A stretch of DNA of 64,000 nt, from the NCBI GenBank assembly GCA_030144965.1, contig JAMPUU010000007.1:124001-188000 (forward strand), given 5' to 3'. Below the pieces are notes generated by a model that searched no databases, was not told the origin of the DNA, and saw nothing but the letters and a program-made list of their open reading frames with translations. Made by a program: the position numbers and the translations under genes. Shown one piece after another: positions 44,584 to 54,237 of the stretch. Numbering within the stretch: position 1 is the stretch's first letter; every line of letters starts with the position of its first letter. The stretch is from Nitrospira sp. BO4. GTDB taxonomy: Bacteria; Nitrospirota; Nitrospiria; Nitrospirales; Nitrospiraceae.

Positions 44584-45708
44584 TTACGCCAGACAACAGC
44601 GCTGCAACTTCCAGAGGAGAAAGACAAAGTCATCCCCATCCACCGGATATGTTTTGGCGAGCCCCCACCGCAGCTGCGTCCGGCCTAAGGGTGAGCAACA
44701 AGGTCCACCGACGATTGTGGTATTGGGAATCGGATACAGCAATTGAAATTTATACTGGCTCTTCACCAATAAGAATGTGGGGAAATCACTACAGATCAAC
44801 GGCCCGTCCGCCGCCCAATACAATTCCGATCCCATGCGTGAGAGCTTCGCGAGGATTCGCACCATGACCAGCGCTGCCGGTTTGACCTGGCCACTATAGG
44901 ACCCCGACGTATAGCCTGATGGCGGATAGATATTGCCAAAGGAGCCAGCACACCAAAATAAGGGATCAAGCGGGAAGCTGATCGAGGCCGCAACGGAATC
45001 CACTGAACAGGCCGCGGTCGCAATGGGGTTCGCAAACAGTACCGCTTCCGGAAACATGAGTAAGGACAGGGCATCGTCACCCCATTGAGGATCAAGTTCC
45101 GACAAATAGGCAATATCAATGGCACTCGCCGAGCTACTGCCCGTACAGACAAACTCAAACCCGGTGCCCAACAGCGCCCACAAGGGGAAAATGATGAAAT
45201 GGGTGTGGTAGTAGGAAAATTTGAGACTGGGATCATCTTGTGCCACATCAACCATCCCCCGATCGATAAAGTTGGGATCTGCCCCCATGGTCATTCCGCC
45301 TAAGCTGGGGAAACACAGGGGAGTCCGAACGACTTCAATCAGATCGCTCGGGATAAAGACCCCCAACGGCAAGCCGGGGATACAGAGGTAGGGGGTGAAG
45401 CAAACGCACCCACACAGCTGCGGCGGATAGACGGCGGATTCTCCTGGCCCCACCGCCGGCAAGACGCTATCTTCGCCGGTATTCATGACCGTGACGCCGA
45501 TCAAACTGAGAGGGAACATGCATTCCCAGCAGGTCTGCGAAAAGGTTTCCGTTAAGATATTCGTGGACGGACAATACGCCTCCGCCTCAAGACTCATCCC
45601 GATAGTCCCCATCAACACTAAAACCGTCATCAATAAGACCAAGCACCACACACGCCACCGGCCCCCTCCGTCGTCTGTTACTGGATGATGCAACGGGTTC
45701 TGACTCAT
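44584..45708 (-). CDS. traU: TraU, DNA-transfer/pilus assembly protein
   Basis: 374 aa. Signal region (WCLVLLMTVLVLMGTIGMSLEA) then TraU landmarks: TFSQTCWECMFPLSLIGV, PPQLCGCVCF, IEVVRTPLCFPSLGG and a C-terminal YWAADGPLICSDFPTFLLV, PCCSPLGRTQLRWG. The many Cys are typical and need periplasmic oxidation. The start overlaps trbC-traW stop by 4 bases. Confidence 0.93.
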   Translation of the reverse strand: MSQNPLHHPVTDDGGGRWRVWCLVLLMTVLVLMGTIGMSLEAEAYCPSTNILTETFSQTCWECMFPLSLIGVTVMNTGEDSVLPAVGPGESAVYPPQLCGCVCFTPYLCIPGLPLGVFIPSDLIEVVRTPLCFPSLGGMTMGADPNFIDRGMVDVAQDDPSLKFSYYHTHFIIFPLWALLGTGFEFVCTGSSSASAIDIAYLSELDPQWGDDALSLLMFPEAVLFANPIATAACSVDSVAASISFPLDPLFWCAGSFGNIYPPSGYTSGSYSGQVKPAALVMVRILAKLSRMGSELYWAADGPLICSDFPTFLLVKSQYKFQLLYPIPNTTIVGGPCCSPLGRTQLRWGLAKTYPVDGDDFVFLLWKLQRCCLA

Positions 45709-46937
45709 AACGCCACCTCATCAACCTGAAGCATGGGTCCGTTTTGCGAAATCAGACTTGGCACGTGTGTGAGCTGAAACCGTGCGAGAATCTCCGGCTG
45801 GGCCCAAAAGATCCGATGCTGAAGCGCTTTCGACACCTCCTGAAAGTCCCCTGCCGTCAACATCACTTTTACGTGGAGCGCCCCGTACTTCGCCAACTGC
45901 GCTTTTGCATACGACACCTGCGTAGAATCTCGCCCATCAATCACCAGGTAATGATCGTGAAGCGACACGTAGAGCAACGGATTAATTTCCGTACCGGCTT
46001 TCACCACAATGGCCGATCCATCATGATTGGGAATATCGTGCTCGTAGCGTTGCGTTAGATCGACCGTAAACGCGCGCGACTGAATCGCCTTCGGCAAGAC
46101 CAATCCTGGGCCTTCCTTTAATTTGTCACGCACACGACCATCCAACTCGCGCCGCTTCGCCGCCCAATCCACCTGACGAATCCGCTCCTTGATCAGCGCT
46201 TCCATATCGCGCTCGGCAATCGGATACCGGGTCAACGTTGCCGGCACATGCTTCATACCGACAAGCACCGGCATGACGGGACGAGGGTCAGTAATGGGCC
46301 CACCTCGATCCCAACTGCGTCCCTTCCCCTCCGCCCATTCCAATAATGGTGTAACCCCACGTTCTTCCCGAGCCAGCAGCGTCAAGAGATGTGTGAGTGG
46401 CGCCGCCCCTTCCACAAATACCGCTTGTTGTTCCTTCGCAATGGCCAGAGCCGGGACCGCCGTCACGCCAAAGTGCCGGAAGATGACGGGATCGATCGTC
46501 GTATGAGGCGCTTCTTTATCCAACTCCACGGCCATCGCTTTCGTCCGATCAATCGTCTTTCGCATGTCGTCGTCTATCATCCCGCGAAACACGACCGTCG
46601 CACCCAGGTGAAAGGCTTCACGAAGATACCTCTTCAATTCCTGATCTGGAATGGACCACGACACGAAATAGAACAGCCCTTCTCGACGCTTGATCCCGGA
46701 AGGTGTAGGCAAAGCAGCAGCCTGAGCCGACTGACGCTGTTGGCGCATCATCTCGGCACGTCGTTTCACGCCCTGCGCCGCCTCAATGGCCGAAGAAATG
46801 GAAGGAGAAGAAGGAAGCAATGAAGGCTCGGTCGCCGGGACAGCCATCGGAGCTATCACTGCCAATCCGACGATCAGAAACGCGCAACACCCCTCCCGCA
46901 CATACCTCCATGAACAGACTCCGCCCCCTCTCCTCAT
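45705..46937 (-). CDS. traW: TrbC-TraW fusion protein
   Basis: 410 aa from the ATG at 46937, which overlaps the stop of the next upstream ORF as ATGA. Residues 60-225 form a TrbC domain (FYFVSWSIPDQELKRYLREA, GATVVFRGMIDDDM, TTIDPVIFRHFGVTAVPALAI). Residues 250-410 form TraW (LPKAIQSRAFTVDLTQRY, IVVKAGTEINPLL, LVIDGRDSTQV, VPSLISQNGPMLQV). The F plasmid has separate genes; fusion is seen in SXT/R27-type systems. The two proteins act together in pilus assembly, which explains the fusion. Confidence 0.9.
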   Translation of the reverse strand: MRRGGGVCSWRYVREGCCAFLIVGLAVIAPMAVPATEPSLLPSSPSISSAIEAAQGVKRRAEMMRQQRQSAQAAALPTPSGIKRREGLFYFVSWSIPDQELKRYLREAFHLGATVVFRGMIDDDMRKTIDRTKAMAVELDKEAPHTTIDPVIFRHFGVTAVPALAIAKEQQAVFVEGAAPLTHLLTLLAREERGVTPLLEWAEGKGRSWDRGGPITDPRPVMPVLVGMKHVPATLTRYPIAERDMEALIKERIRQVDWAAKRRELDGRVRDKLKEGPGLVLPKAIQSRAFTVDLTQRYEHDIPNHDGSAIVVKAGTEINPLLYVSLHDHYLVIDGRDSTQVSYAKAQLAKYGALHVKVMLTAGDFQEVSKALQHRIFWAQPEILARFQLTHVPSLISQNGPMLQVDEVAL

Positions 46938-47188
46938 ACGAACCACCCTTTCTCCACACGAGGATATTCCGGACACACCTCACACACGGAGTCCAAAGAC
47001 GCCATCGCCCAATGTGTATCGGGTGCCGGATGGACATGGGCAGGGAGCTCACGCATGACCACCTTCATCACAAACCACAACAAAATAGCGAGTAGAGCAG
47101 CTTGCAGGACCTGACTAAGAAGATCTTCATACAACACTGAATCCGACTCGCCCATCTGACGGACATGACTGGTTAGAAAATTGGCCAT
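46934..47188 (-). CDS. Small single-span membrane protein
   Basis: 84 aa. A membrane span LSQVLQAALLAILLWFVMKV lies at about residues 24-43 with a short N-terminal cytoplasmic part, followed by a Cys/Pro-containing periplasmic tail (CEVCPEYPRVE). It overlaps the peptidase gene by 16 bases and the trbC-traW start by 4, so it is translated as a coupled unit. No family recognised. Its position corresponds to TrbI-like small proteins, but it does not look like TrbI. Confidence 0.55.
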   Translation of the reverse strand: MANFLTSHVRQMGESDSVLYEDLLSQVLQAALLAILLWFVMKVVMRELPAHVHPAPDTHWAMASLDSVCEVCPEYPRVEKGWFV

Positions 47189-47742
47189 ACCACACCTTTG
47201 ATATCTTTCTCAGATACATATCCGATCACCCGGCTATCAAATGACCTCGGATGGGGAAGCCCAAGATAGTAATGTCCAGAAGGAATAGGCGACTCGAACT
47301 GAGCTGGTTCAACCGGTTGCATAAAAATGTCTTTTTCAATCACGGTCGCGACCGTCCGCCCATTGACCACAACCGTCCGTCCCTCGACAGACACCTCATC
47401 GCCCACGATCCCATAGGCTTCCTTCAGCCATAGTTTGCCGACTCGTGAATACGGACGCTGAAACCCGGCAGGACGAACGCGATCCGCATAGGCTTGTGCC
47501 ATTTCGAACGCGACTAAATCCCCACGCTGAGGGGGCACACCTTTCTTCAGGAGAAAGAACGAATACTGGGGCAGGCTTTCATCGTCACGCACGTAGATGC
47601 CATACCAGGGACTAACAGCCACCATCGACAAGGTCACCACCGCGAGTCCCATCACAGCCCACTTCACAGCAGGATACCGATCTGGCCACTGCAACAGCTT
47701 CGACCATTTCGAAGGGCGCTTGGATATCAACACCAGCTCCAC
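47173..47742 (-). CDS. trhF: S26 family pilin signal peptidase (TrhF/TraF-type)
   Basis: 189 aa. One N-terminal membrane span (WAVMGLAVVTLSMVAVSPWYG) is followed by SLPQYSFFLLKKG with the catalytic Ser, RGDLVAFEMA, VGKLWLKEAYGIVGDEV with the catalytic Lys, and GHYYLGLPHPRSFDSRVIGYV. This is the conjugative peptidase that cleaves pro-pilin TraA. Its target is the traA gene at 57075-57350 in the same operon. Name used follows R27 TrhF. Confidence 0.88.
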   Translation of the reverse strand: MELVLISKRPSKWSKLLQWPDRYPAVKWAVMGLAVVTLSMVAVSPWYGIYVRDDESLPQYSFFLLKKGVPPQRGDLVAFEMAQAYADRVRPAGFQRPYSRVGKLWLKEAYGIVGDEVSVEGRTVVVNGRTVATVIEKDIFMQPVEPAQFESPIPSGHYYLGLPHPRSFDSRVIGYVSEKDIKGVVWPIF

Positions 47743-47784
47743 ATCTACCTCCAGGATTACCCAACAACTCTGAGCCTTGCAGAT

Positions 47785-50304
47785 CTACGCGACTTGCTTT
47801 AAGCCCTTCTTTGCCGCAGACTTACGTTCATCCTCCACAATGGTCGCAATCGCCTCCTCCGTCGTCATACCCTTCTCTTTCAGCACTTCGATCTTTTTAA
47901 TCTCGGTGGCATCCGTGGTGTAGTTCAGCTGCGTCTCGCGCGGCACGGTCAACCGACCGATACCACGACCGGTTGGGCCCAAGAACATCAACTCCGAATA
48001 CCCGTCTCCACGATGCACGCTCCGCAGCACATTGAACTCATAGTCGCTCAAAACGAGACGCTCATGCTTCTTTAAGCTCATCAAGCTCTCAACCTTTTGC
48101 ATCAACAGAATCACGAAGTCAGAGTTCTCCATGAGCGCCTTACCGGTACTGCCCATGACATCGTAGAAGTCATTGACCCCCTGGGTGATCGTCAAGACCG
48201 ACCCGTTATATTTCCGTACGCGCCGGACCGCTTTATTGAAAAATGCGGACACGTTGCTGACTTGATCCCCCCGCTGCGCGAGAAGATCCCACGCTTCATC
48301 GATGCCGCAGATTTTCCGTTGTCCACGATCGCCCAAATACATCGCAGACTGAATATTCATGATTAATTGCAACAGAATGACGGAACGAAGTTCAGGCAAC
48401 TGATCGAGTCCGTCGAGCTCGAGAACGATAAACGAGTTCTCAAAGTTCACATTGTTCTTGCCGTTGAACATCAACCCATAGTTACCGCCCTCACAATACG
48501 GCATCAGCATGTGGGCCAAATCACGAGTCCGACCATGCTGATCTTTCATCTCGAGCAACACTTTCATCACGTCAGTCGGCGTGCCGTCCGCTCCCACTGT
48601 CTCAATCACCTTCATAATGGCGTCTTGCATCCAAGCGCTCTGGAGATCAGACAAGATCTTGCTGGGGGACGCCATCTGACCGAGAAGATCCTTCACCATA
48701 GCGATCCGCTCCTGTACCTCGTCCTTAATGTCGGACTCGGATCGGCCTGCTCGTGGCACATCGAGGAGCGTCAAAGGATTGAGACAAAAGGTATCCCGCT
48801 TCGTCGCAAACTGAATAAATTGTCCCTTTAAATGCTCGCAGAGCTTCTGGTACGACTTGCCGGCGTCAATCATCCACACCCGACCTTGTGTCCCAAGATA
48901 GGAGCGAATGAACTCATTCGCCCAAAACGACTTCCCGGCACCGGATTTGGCAGCCACACACGTATTAAAATTCCCTGTGGGATTCGCAAAGATGTCGAAC
49001 GACATGATTTGGCCGCACCGAGACGTGAAAATCATCAGCGGCGCACCCAACCCCTTCCAATCACCGACCACGGGAGCCACCTCGGCTGGAATGTTGGCCG
49101 GCACAGTCTTTAAACGACGGAGTTTGTCACGGAGCAATTGAGAATCCGGCGGCAAGCCCATGGGAAGAGAAAACATAAAGAGGGGAAAACCAATGAAGGT
49201 ATCTTCCTGGAGCATCCACTCCTGGCTCCGGTAGAGTGATTGCACGGCCTGACTATGCTGTTCGAGCACGCTGGCGTCGTCCCCATACAGCACTACTTGG
49301 TAGTACATACCGATCGGCTGATTGCCTTCGGACATCGCATCGACCATCAGATCGAAGTTGTCTTTTTTCTTTCCAATAATCGGAATCAGTTTCACAATCC
49401 CGCTCACTGCTTGATTCGTCACCAGCGTATGGCCGCGCGTGATCTCCGCGCCCATCTTGATGGTGTTGTAGCGTACGACGTTGAGCGTGATCCAAAACGG
49501 GCAGGTGATCTGATCTTGCAGCCGCATGAGACTGCCGATGAGCTCACGATTGCGGCTGCCATCCCACTCTTCGGGAAACTGCTGCACCGTGAGACATTTC
49601 ACAAACCGATTGTCGAGGAAGATTGATTTAGATGAGAGCTGACACTTCGTGTCGCGCCGCACGGCTTGTGCCTTAATCAACTGCCCATCGTCATAGGTGA
49701 CCGGACGCTCTGACCACGGATGCCCGGGATTCAGTAACAAATGAAGCAAACACAATAACTCGTACGCCGACACCTTGCGCGGAAAGAACCCGCAGCTCTC
49801 GAGCAACTTTTCGATCCCGTTCAGCTTGTCCCAAATCAACTCCAGGCGCATCCCATCCGGAAGCTCGCCCTCTAAAGGAATCGTCACACTGACATACACA
49901 TTACAATCGCGAGGGCGGACCCCGGTGCTTTGAATAAGCCGCGTATCTCGCGCACGAAGATAGTAGTCTTCAAATCGCTGTGCATCACGGTACGCCGTTG
50001 AGCCATGTCCGGCGTTATTCCGCAGCGCGACGTAATGCTCCAACACCGGTTCAATCGTACCTGACCCATGATGGCTGACTTGAATCGTGCTGCTCGGCGG
50101 AAGATCCATCGCAAATAATCCTCCCAGGCCTTTCGCCGCCGCGTCCGACAGACCGGTCAAAGGAGGCATTACCCACACCGCCCCCACACGGCCATCCGTC
50201 AAGCGATATACGCCACGTTCCGGATCAAAGGCCCCATAGACTAAAAAGTCACTCAACGGAAACCGAGTGAGGGCATCCTTCATAAAGGCATACGGCAAAG
50301 CCAT
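47785..50304 (-). CDS. traC: TraC, VirB4-like ATPase of the secretion system
   Basis: 839 aa, typical size. Walker A CVAAKSGAGKSFWANEF at about residue 450; Walker B and neighbouring motifs FIVLELDGLDQLPELRS and CGIDEAWDLLAQRG. The N-terminal PFSLSDFLVYGAF-like opening (FPLSDFLVYGAFDPERG) and the TRGHTLVTNQAV stretch fit F-type TraC. It drives pilus assembly from the cytoplasmic side. It lies 47 bases downstream of traV. Confidence 0.96.
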   Translation of the reverse strand: MALPYAFMKDALTRFPLSDFLVYGAFDPERGVYRLTDGRVGAVWVMPPLTGLSDAAAKGLGGLFAMDLPPSSTIQVSHHGSGTIEPVLEHYVALRNNAGHGSTAYRDAQRFEDYYLRARDTRLIQSTGVRPRDCNVYVSVTIPLEGELPDGMRLELIWDKLNGIEKLLESCGFFPRKVSAYELLCLLHLLLNPGHPWSERPVTYDDGQLIKAQAVRRDTKCQLSSKSIFLDNRFVKCLTVQQFPEEWDGSRNRELIGSLMRLQDQITCPFWITLNVVRYNTIKMGAEITRGHTLVTNQAVSGIVKLIPIIGKKKDNFDLMVDAMSEGNQPIGMYYQVVLYGDDASVLEQHSQAVQSLYRSQEWMLQEDTFIGFPLFMFSLPMGLPPDSQLLRDKLRRLKTVPANIPAEVAPVVGDWKGLGAPLMIFTSRCGQIMSFDIFANPTGNFNTCVAAKSGAGKSFWANEFIRSYLGTQGRVWMIDAGKSYQKLCEHLKGQFIQFATKRDTFCLNPLTLLDVPRAGRSESDIKDEVQERIAMVKDLLGQMASPSKILSDLQSAWMQDAIMKVIETVGADGTPTDVMKVLLEMKDQHGRTRDLAHMLMPYCEGGNYGLMFNGKNNVNFENSFIVLELDGLDQLPELRSVILLQLIMNIQSAMYLGDRGQRKICGIDEAWDLLAQRGDQVSNVSAFFNKAVRRVRKYNGSVLTITQGVNDFYDVMGSTGKALMENSDFVILLMQKVESLMSLKKHERLVLSDYEFNVLRSVHRGDGYSELMFLGPTGRGIGRLTVPRETQLNYTTDATEIKKIEVLKEKGMTTEEAIATIVEDERKSAAKKGLKQVA

Positions 50305-50351
50305 GAGTGTGCTAATCCTTTCTTCGTCAGTCGCTCACTCCCCGACATCCC

Positions 50352-51107
50352 TCAGGGAATCATCCGGTCCCGTTGATCCTGCATCCGCTCATACTTCTGC
50401 TCCTGAAGCATCTCCGGATCCACACCAGGTTGTGGACCCCCAAACGGCGCGGGAATCGCCCCTGCCCCCGGCACACTCGGCATCTGTTGCTGAAGCTGAC
50501 GCAGAATCGCCGAAGGATCGGTGGCAGCCGGAGGCGACATCGGTGCAGCCTGCGGAACCGAGGTTGCTAAGGGCGCCGCCATCATCGGCATGCCGCCATT
50601 CGGTCCCGTTTTGGCCCGTTGCGGCTCAACGAGACTCCGAGACATCAAGGGCGCAAAGGTATTCTGATTGGCCAATTTCTCGATGTGTTTCGGCTTACGG
50701 CCATACAACCAATCCGCCGGTTCGACAATCGCGTACACCAACGAGGCTTCATGGAGAAAGTTCTTGGCATCACGCCACGGCGCAATCCACACCTGAAGAA
50801 CCTGCGCCTGCGAAATATTCGGTTGCCCAAGATGAAATTCCGTCTGTCCCGCTACCGCCGCCACACGATCGACCACCGCCAGCGTCGTCGAGGCAGGAGA
50901 CGATCCGGACGCGGAGGAATCCCCATCTTCCGGCTTCATGCGAGTCAATTGTTCATGGCGCATGGCATACACTTCGGTCGTCGGACGACACGTACTATTC
51001 TCGGGATACCCCTTACAGGCAAAATCCGATTTGTAATGGCCACAGCCACTTAGGACCACCGATACCAATCCGACACCCAGCACCACACCGCGTTTGATCA
51101 CCACCAT
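50352..51107 (-). CDS. traV: TraV-like outer-membrane lipoprotein
   Basis: 251 aa from the ATG at 51107 (a GTG one codon earlier is possible). Lipobox VVLSGCGHYK, then SDFACKGYPENSTCRPTTEV, the short TraV hallmark with two Cys. The middle (TEFHLGQPNISQAQVLQVW, LHEASLVYAIVEPADWLYG) and the Pro/Gln-rich C-terminus are less conserved. TraV anchors the TraK-TraB channel in the outer membrane. It sits between the dsbC-like gene and traC. Confidence 0.8.
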   Translation of the reverse strand: MVVIKRGVVLGVGLVSVVLSGCGHYKSDFACKGYPENSTCRPTTEVYAMRHEQLTRMKPEDGDSSASGSSPASTTLAVVDRVAAVAGQTEFHLGQPNISQAQVLQVWIAPWRDAKNFLHEASLVYAIVEPADWLYGRKPKHIEKLANQNTFAPLMSRSLVEPQRAKTGPNGGMPMMAAPLATSVPQAAPMSPPAATDPSAILRQLQQQMPSVPGAGAIPAPFGGPQPGVDPEMLQEQKYERMQDQRDRMIP

Positions 51108-51196
51108 CACGCCCTCTCTTTCTCACTCACGTTCGTACCACTGTTACGTACGTGCACACTCTGTCCTCAGCACTCTCCCAAACGACGAGGCCTTGG

Positions 51197-52018
51197 TTAT
51201 TGGGTCAGTTGCTGCGCCAAGGTCGGCGCCATCCCCAACATCGACATCAACTCCTGCGCCGACTTCTTGCCTGCGATCGAGCGACCGTCCGGGAAGACGA
51301 TATACGGCGTTGGCCCACCGCCTAATTGACGCGCCAAGGTTAAATTCTGCTCGATCGGTGTCTCGCACGGCTTCGCTACATCAGGCACCGCTTTACCGGT
51401 CAAGGCCAAGTCCAAGCTCTCCGTACGATTCGCGGAACACCAAATGTTGACGGATTTTTGCGTAGCCCCCTTATGAATGCGTTCCACTGGATGCAAAAAA
51501 ACCGCCACTGTGACACCACTGGCCACCAATTGTTTCAGTTCGGGATGCAGCTCACGGCAGTACGGACAATCTGGATCGTCAAACACATAGAGCGTACGCG
51601 TTGATGACGCGGTATCAGCCGTTGAGGGCGCATAGACTACGGCACGCTCTAACGACATCGACGCCAACACCTCGCGCCGCTTCCCAAGAATGAAATCTTG
51701 CGTCAGGTTCTTTTGACTCTTCATGTCGAACAGCGCGGCTTGCGCCAGGAGGTATTGACCGGATTGATCGACAAAAAAGACCCGATCGTCTTGATTAAGC
51801 GTGAACATATACATGCTCGGAATCGGCGCGGGTTGCCAATTCTGAATAATGGCGCCAGGAAAGGTTTTCAAGATCGCCACCCGAGCGGCATTAACTTCCG
51901 GATCCACCAGATCTGGATGCGCAAAGCTCACGGTCTCAGATCCCACTGAGAACAACATGCTCACACACAGCACTTGCCCCACTCGCTTTATCACGCTCAG
52001 TACTCCATCCTGTCTCAT
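51197..52018 (-). CDS. dsbC: DsbC-like periplasmic disulfide isomerase
   Basis: 273 aa from the ATG at 52018, preceded by GAGGAGGGTG; a start at 52039 is weaker. Signal peptide, N-terminal dimerisation region, then a thioredoxin domain with VFDDPDCPYCRELHPEL (CxxC). The C-terminal GGGPTPYIVFPDGRSIAG with the cis-Pro completes the fold. Such genes (dsbC, trbB) often accompany F-type systems to fold Cys-rich TraU, TraN, TraH and TraV. Confidence 0.87.
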   Translation of the reverse strand: MRQDGVLSVIKRVGQVLCVSMLFSVGSETVSFAHPDLVDPEVNAARVAILKTFPGAIIQNWQPAPIPSMYMFTLNQDDRVFFVDQSGQYLLAQAALFDMKSQKNLTQDFILGKRREVLASMSLERAVVYAPSTADTASSTRTLYVFDDPDCPYCRELHPELKQLVASGVTVAVFLHPVERIHKGATQKSVNIWCSANRTESLDLALTGKAVPDVAKPCETPIEQNLTLARQLGGGPTPYIVFPDGRSIAGKKSAQELMSMLGMAPTLAQQLTQ

Positions 52019-52085
52019 GACACCCTCCTCATCCTTCATTCCACGTTAACGACATGAACGCTCCAGCCCCCGCTCCATCCGGGGC

Positions 52086-53408
52086 TTATAACGGCGCTTC
52101 CGATATTTCACGTCCTTCCATAATCACCAAGGTCCCTTGACGACCGGCATCAATTTCAATAATCGGATAGATTTCTTTCGCCAGCTGAGAATAGTGCCTC
52201 GCCAAGATCTGCGCCGCACCCCCCAAACCTCCCGCTACCCCCGCCATCCCGACCTTTTCTGGATCTGGAAATTGGAACGCTTGCTGCGGGCTGGGGGCAA
52301 TAAAGAAGCCCTGTTGATACGGCATGAAAATTTGAGAAATCCCTCGGACAAACCCAGCCATCAACGCTTTGGCCAAGATTGCGCCTTCACGCTGCACCAC
52401 TGGGCCACGCAAGCCGATCTTCCCGTCTTCTCCGGTTAAAATACCCTTGATCTGAATATCGACCGCCGTCTGTTCCTCTTTCTTCACGCACGACAACGCA
52501 ATCGCACGAATCTTCGCCCGTTCCTCCGAGAGATCCCCCATCCCCTCGCCCAGTACAAAACATTCCCGCATATCCATTTGTACGTTGTTCGGCAACACCG
52601 ACATTTCTTCCACAAACATCAAGACGGGATGGGATTCTCCACCGAGCGCCGCACTCTTCCCTGGCGCATCTAACCCTGTGAGCAGCTTGACGGGAATCAT
52701 GCTCCCTGTCGGAATCCAATACTTCGTCGCCGAGCCCACCCCTTGCACCGGTTGAATATCCGGAGAAAACACGCGAATCCGATTCGTGGGTACGGTCGGC
52801 ACCTGAAGCGGCGCTTGCAATCCATTGACCCCCAACGGTCGTCCTGGCATACCGCCTGCCGCTGGCGGATACATCGAAGTGGCCCGCGCCGAGCTCGTCG
52901 GAATCGCTTGACCCGTCGAGGGCATCGGCGGCAGCGCCGCCGAAGGTGGGAAAATGGACGAACGGGCTGCGCCCTGGACGGACGGTGCTAACGCCGCGAG
53001 TTTCTCGCCCGGCTTGCCAGACGACGCCTGCTGCTTCATCTCCTTTTCCAACGCCGCATCTTTTTGTCGCATTTCCTCTTGGAGAGACTTCACCGCTTGC
53101 TCCAACATCTGAACCTGCTGTTCGTTCTTCGTAACACGACCCGCCGCCGCTCCCAGCCACGCTTCCTTATCGGCGTTCGGATTGAGCGTCACAGTTTTAC
53201 TCGCGGGCTTCCCACTGATCCCAAGTGGTTCAGGGGTCGGGTCTGCCCGGAGGCTCTGCAGCGCCACCGTCCCCACGAGCAAGACCACCCCCACTACCAG
53301 GATAATCTTCCAGCGGTCCATGCCCGCCTTTTGTGCCCCAAAAGGATTCGCCTCCGTCTGCGCCACCCCGAGCAATTTTTCACCGAGTCCACCCTGTCCC
53401 GGATTCAT
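52086..53408 (-). CDS. traB: TraB, channel scaffold spanning the envelope
   Basis: 440 aa. A single membrane span near residues 32-50 (WKIILVVGVVLLVGTVALQSL) is followed by a coiled coil (KNEQQVQMLEQAVKSLQEEM) and a Pro-rich linker. The C-terminal VirB10-like domain has IPTGSMIPVKLLTGLDAPGK, FVLGEGMGDLSEERAKIRAI and the GFVRGISQIF antenna region. It bridges inner and outer membranes with TraK and TraV. ATG overlaps the traK TAA. Confidence 0.93.
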   Translation of the reverse strand: MNPGQGGLGEKLLGVAQTEANPFGAQKAGMDRWKIILVVGVVLLVGTVALQSLRADPTPEPLGISGKPASKTVTLNPNADKEAWLGAAAGRVTKNEQQVQMLEQAVKSLQEEMRQKDAALEKEMKQQASSGKPGEKLAALAPSVQGAARSSIFPPSAALPPMPSTGQAIPTSSARATSMYPPAAGGMPGRPLGVNGLQAPLQVPTVPTNRIRVFSPDIQPVQGVGSATKYWIPTGSMIPVKLLTGLDAPGKSAALGGESHPVLMFVEEMSVLPNNVQMDMRECFVLGEGMGDLSEERAKIRAIALSCVKKEEQTAVDIQIKGILTGEDGKIGLRGPVVQREGAILAKALMAGFVRGISQIFMPYQQGFFIAPSPQQAFQFPDPEKVGMAGVAGGLGGAAQILARHYSQLAKEIYPIIEIDAGRQGTLVIMEGREISEAPL

Positions 53409-54208
53409 TAGTTACTCCTCCATGGTTCAGGATCAGGTGAATTCGTCTTTCGCTGATCAGGCGGAAGGGGTTGCGTGTACGTCACAATGTAGATCACCGC
53501 ATCGTCGGCCGGTTTCAACACATGCCGATTCAAGGAAATGCTCAATTCATTGCCCGTAAAGAATTCCGTCTGTCGAAGACTTTGGATTTTCTCCGCACGG
53601 TTGTAAATGTGATACCGGACTACGGTATAGACCGAACAACGGAACTCCTTGCCTTCAAGAACCTCCAACTCCAACCATTTCGGATAGGCTTTCTTCGAAA
53701 TCTCCCGTGGCACGCACGATTTCGGCAACGACCCCTGCACAGTCTGTTTCAACAACTCCACATTGGCATCCACATAGCCTTCCCCGCGCTTGAGCGGATC
53801 GGCCTCCAGCTTCCCCCCGCCATTCGGGACACGCGTATCCTGGACAACAATCGTCTCGGCTGGAATCGGTCTCGGTCGAAGCTGAAAGAGATAGGACTGA
53901 TGCTCCGTCATCACGACGAGATCCGCCAGTTGCGTCGTCCCCTTAGGATCAATCGCCACATTCTTCCCATTGGCTTTGATCTCAAGAGCCGGGCTCACCG
54001 TAATGAGGCCATTCGGCACGATCGAGGATGGGAGCTTGATCAGCGTCAACTGCGAGGACGAGATATCGACCGCGATCGGCGCATCGTCACTCACCGTGAC
54101 ATCTTGTTTCGCCCAACCCGCGGAGGCGCCCACTCCACTCCCCAACGCCACCACCAGCCCGATCACCCAGAGTCGACGCCTCACCCATGCCATCATCGCG
54201 TTCCTCAT
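53408..54208 (-). CDS. traK: TraK, secretin-like outer-membrane component
   Basis: 266 aa from the ATG at 54208; ATGs at 54196/54193 with GAGGA before them are also possible. Signal peptide (WVIGLVVALGSGVGASAGWA), then DDAPIAVDISSSQLTLIKLP, IDPKGTTQLADLVVMTEHQS and RCSVYTVVRYHIYNR, the TraK (VirB9-like) strand pattern. Its start lies just after the traE stop (30 bases). Its partner genes traB and traV are adjacent. Confidence 0.88.
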   Translation of the reverse strand: MRNAMMAWVRRRLWVIGLVVALGSGVGASAGWAKQDVTVSDDAPIAVDISSSQLTLIKLPSSIVPNGLITVSPALEIKANGKNVAIDPKGTTQLADLVVMTEHQSYLFQLRPRPIPAETIVVQDTRVPNGGGKLEADPLKRGEGYVDANVELLKQTVQGSLPKSCVPREISKKAYPKWLELEVLEGKEFRCSVYTVVRYHIYNRAEKIQSLRQTEFFTGNELSISLNRHVLKPADDAVIYIVTYTQPLPPDQRKTNSPDPEPWRSN

Positions 54209-54237
54209 AACCGATCTCAGAGTTAGACTACGTTCTC

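Noticed and set aside
52387-53160. 257-codon minus-strand frame within traB
   Set aside because: Another frame of traB, Gly/Arg/Ser-rich, without homology.
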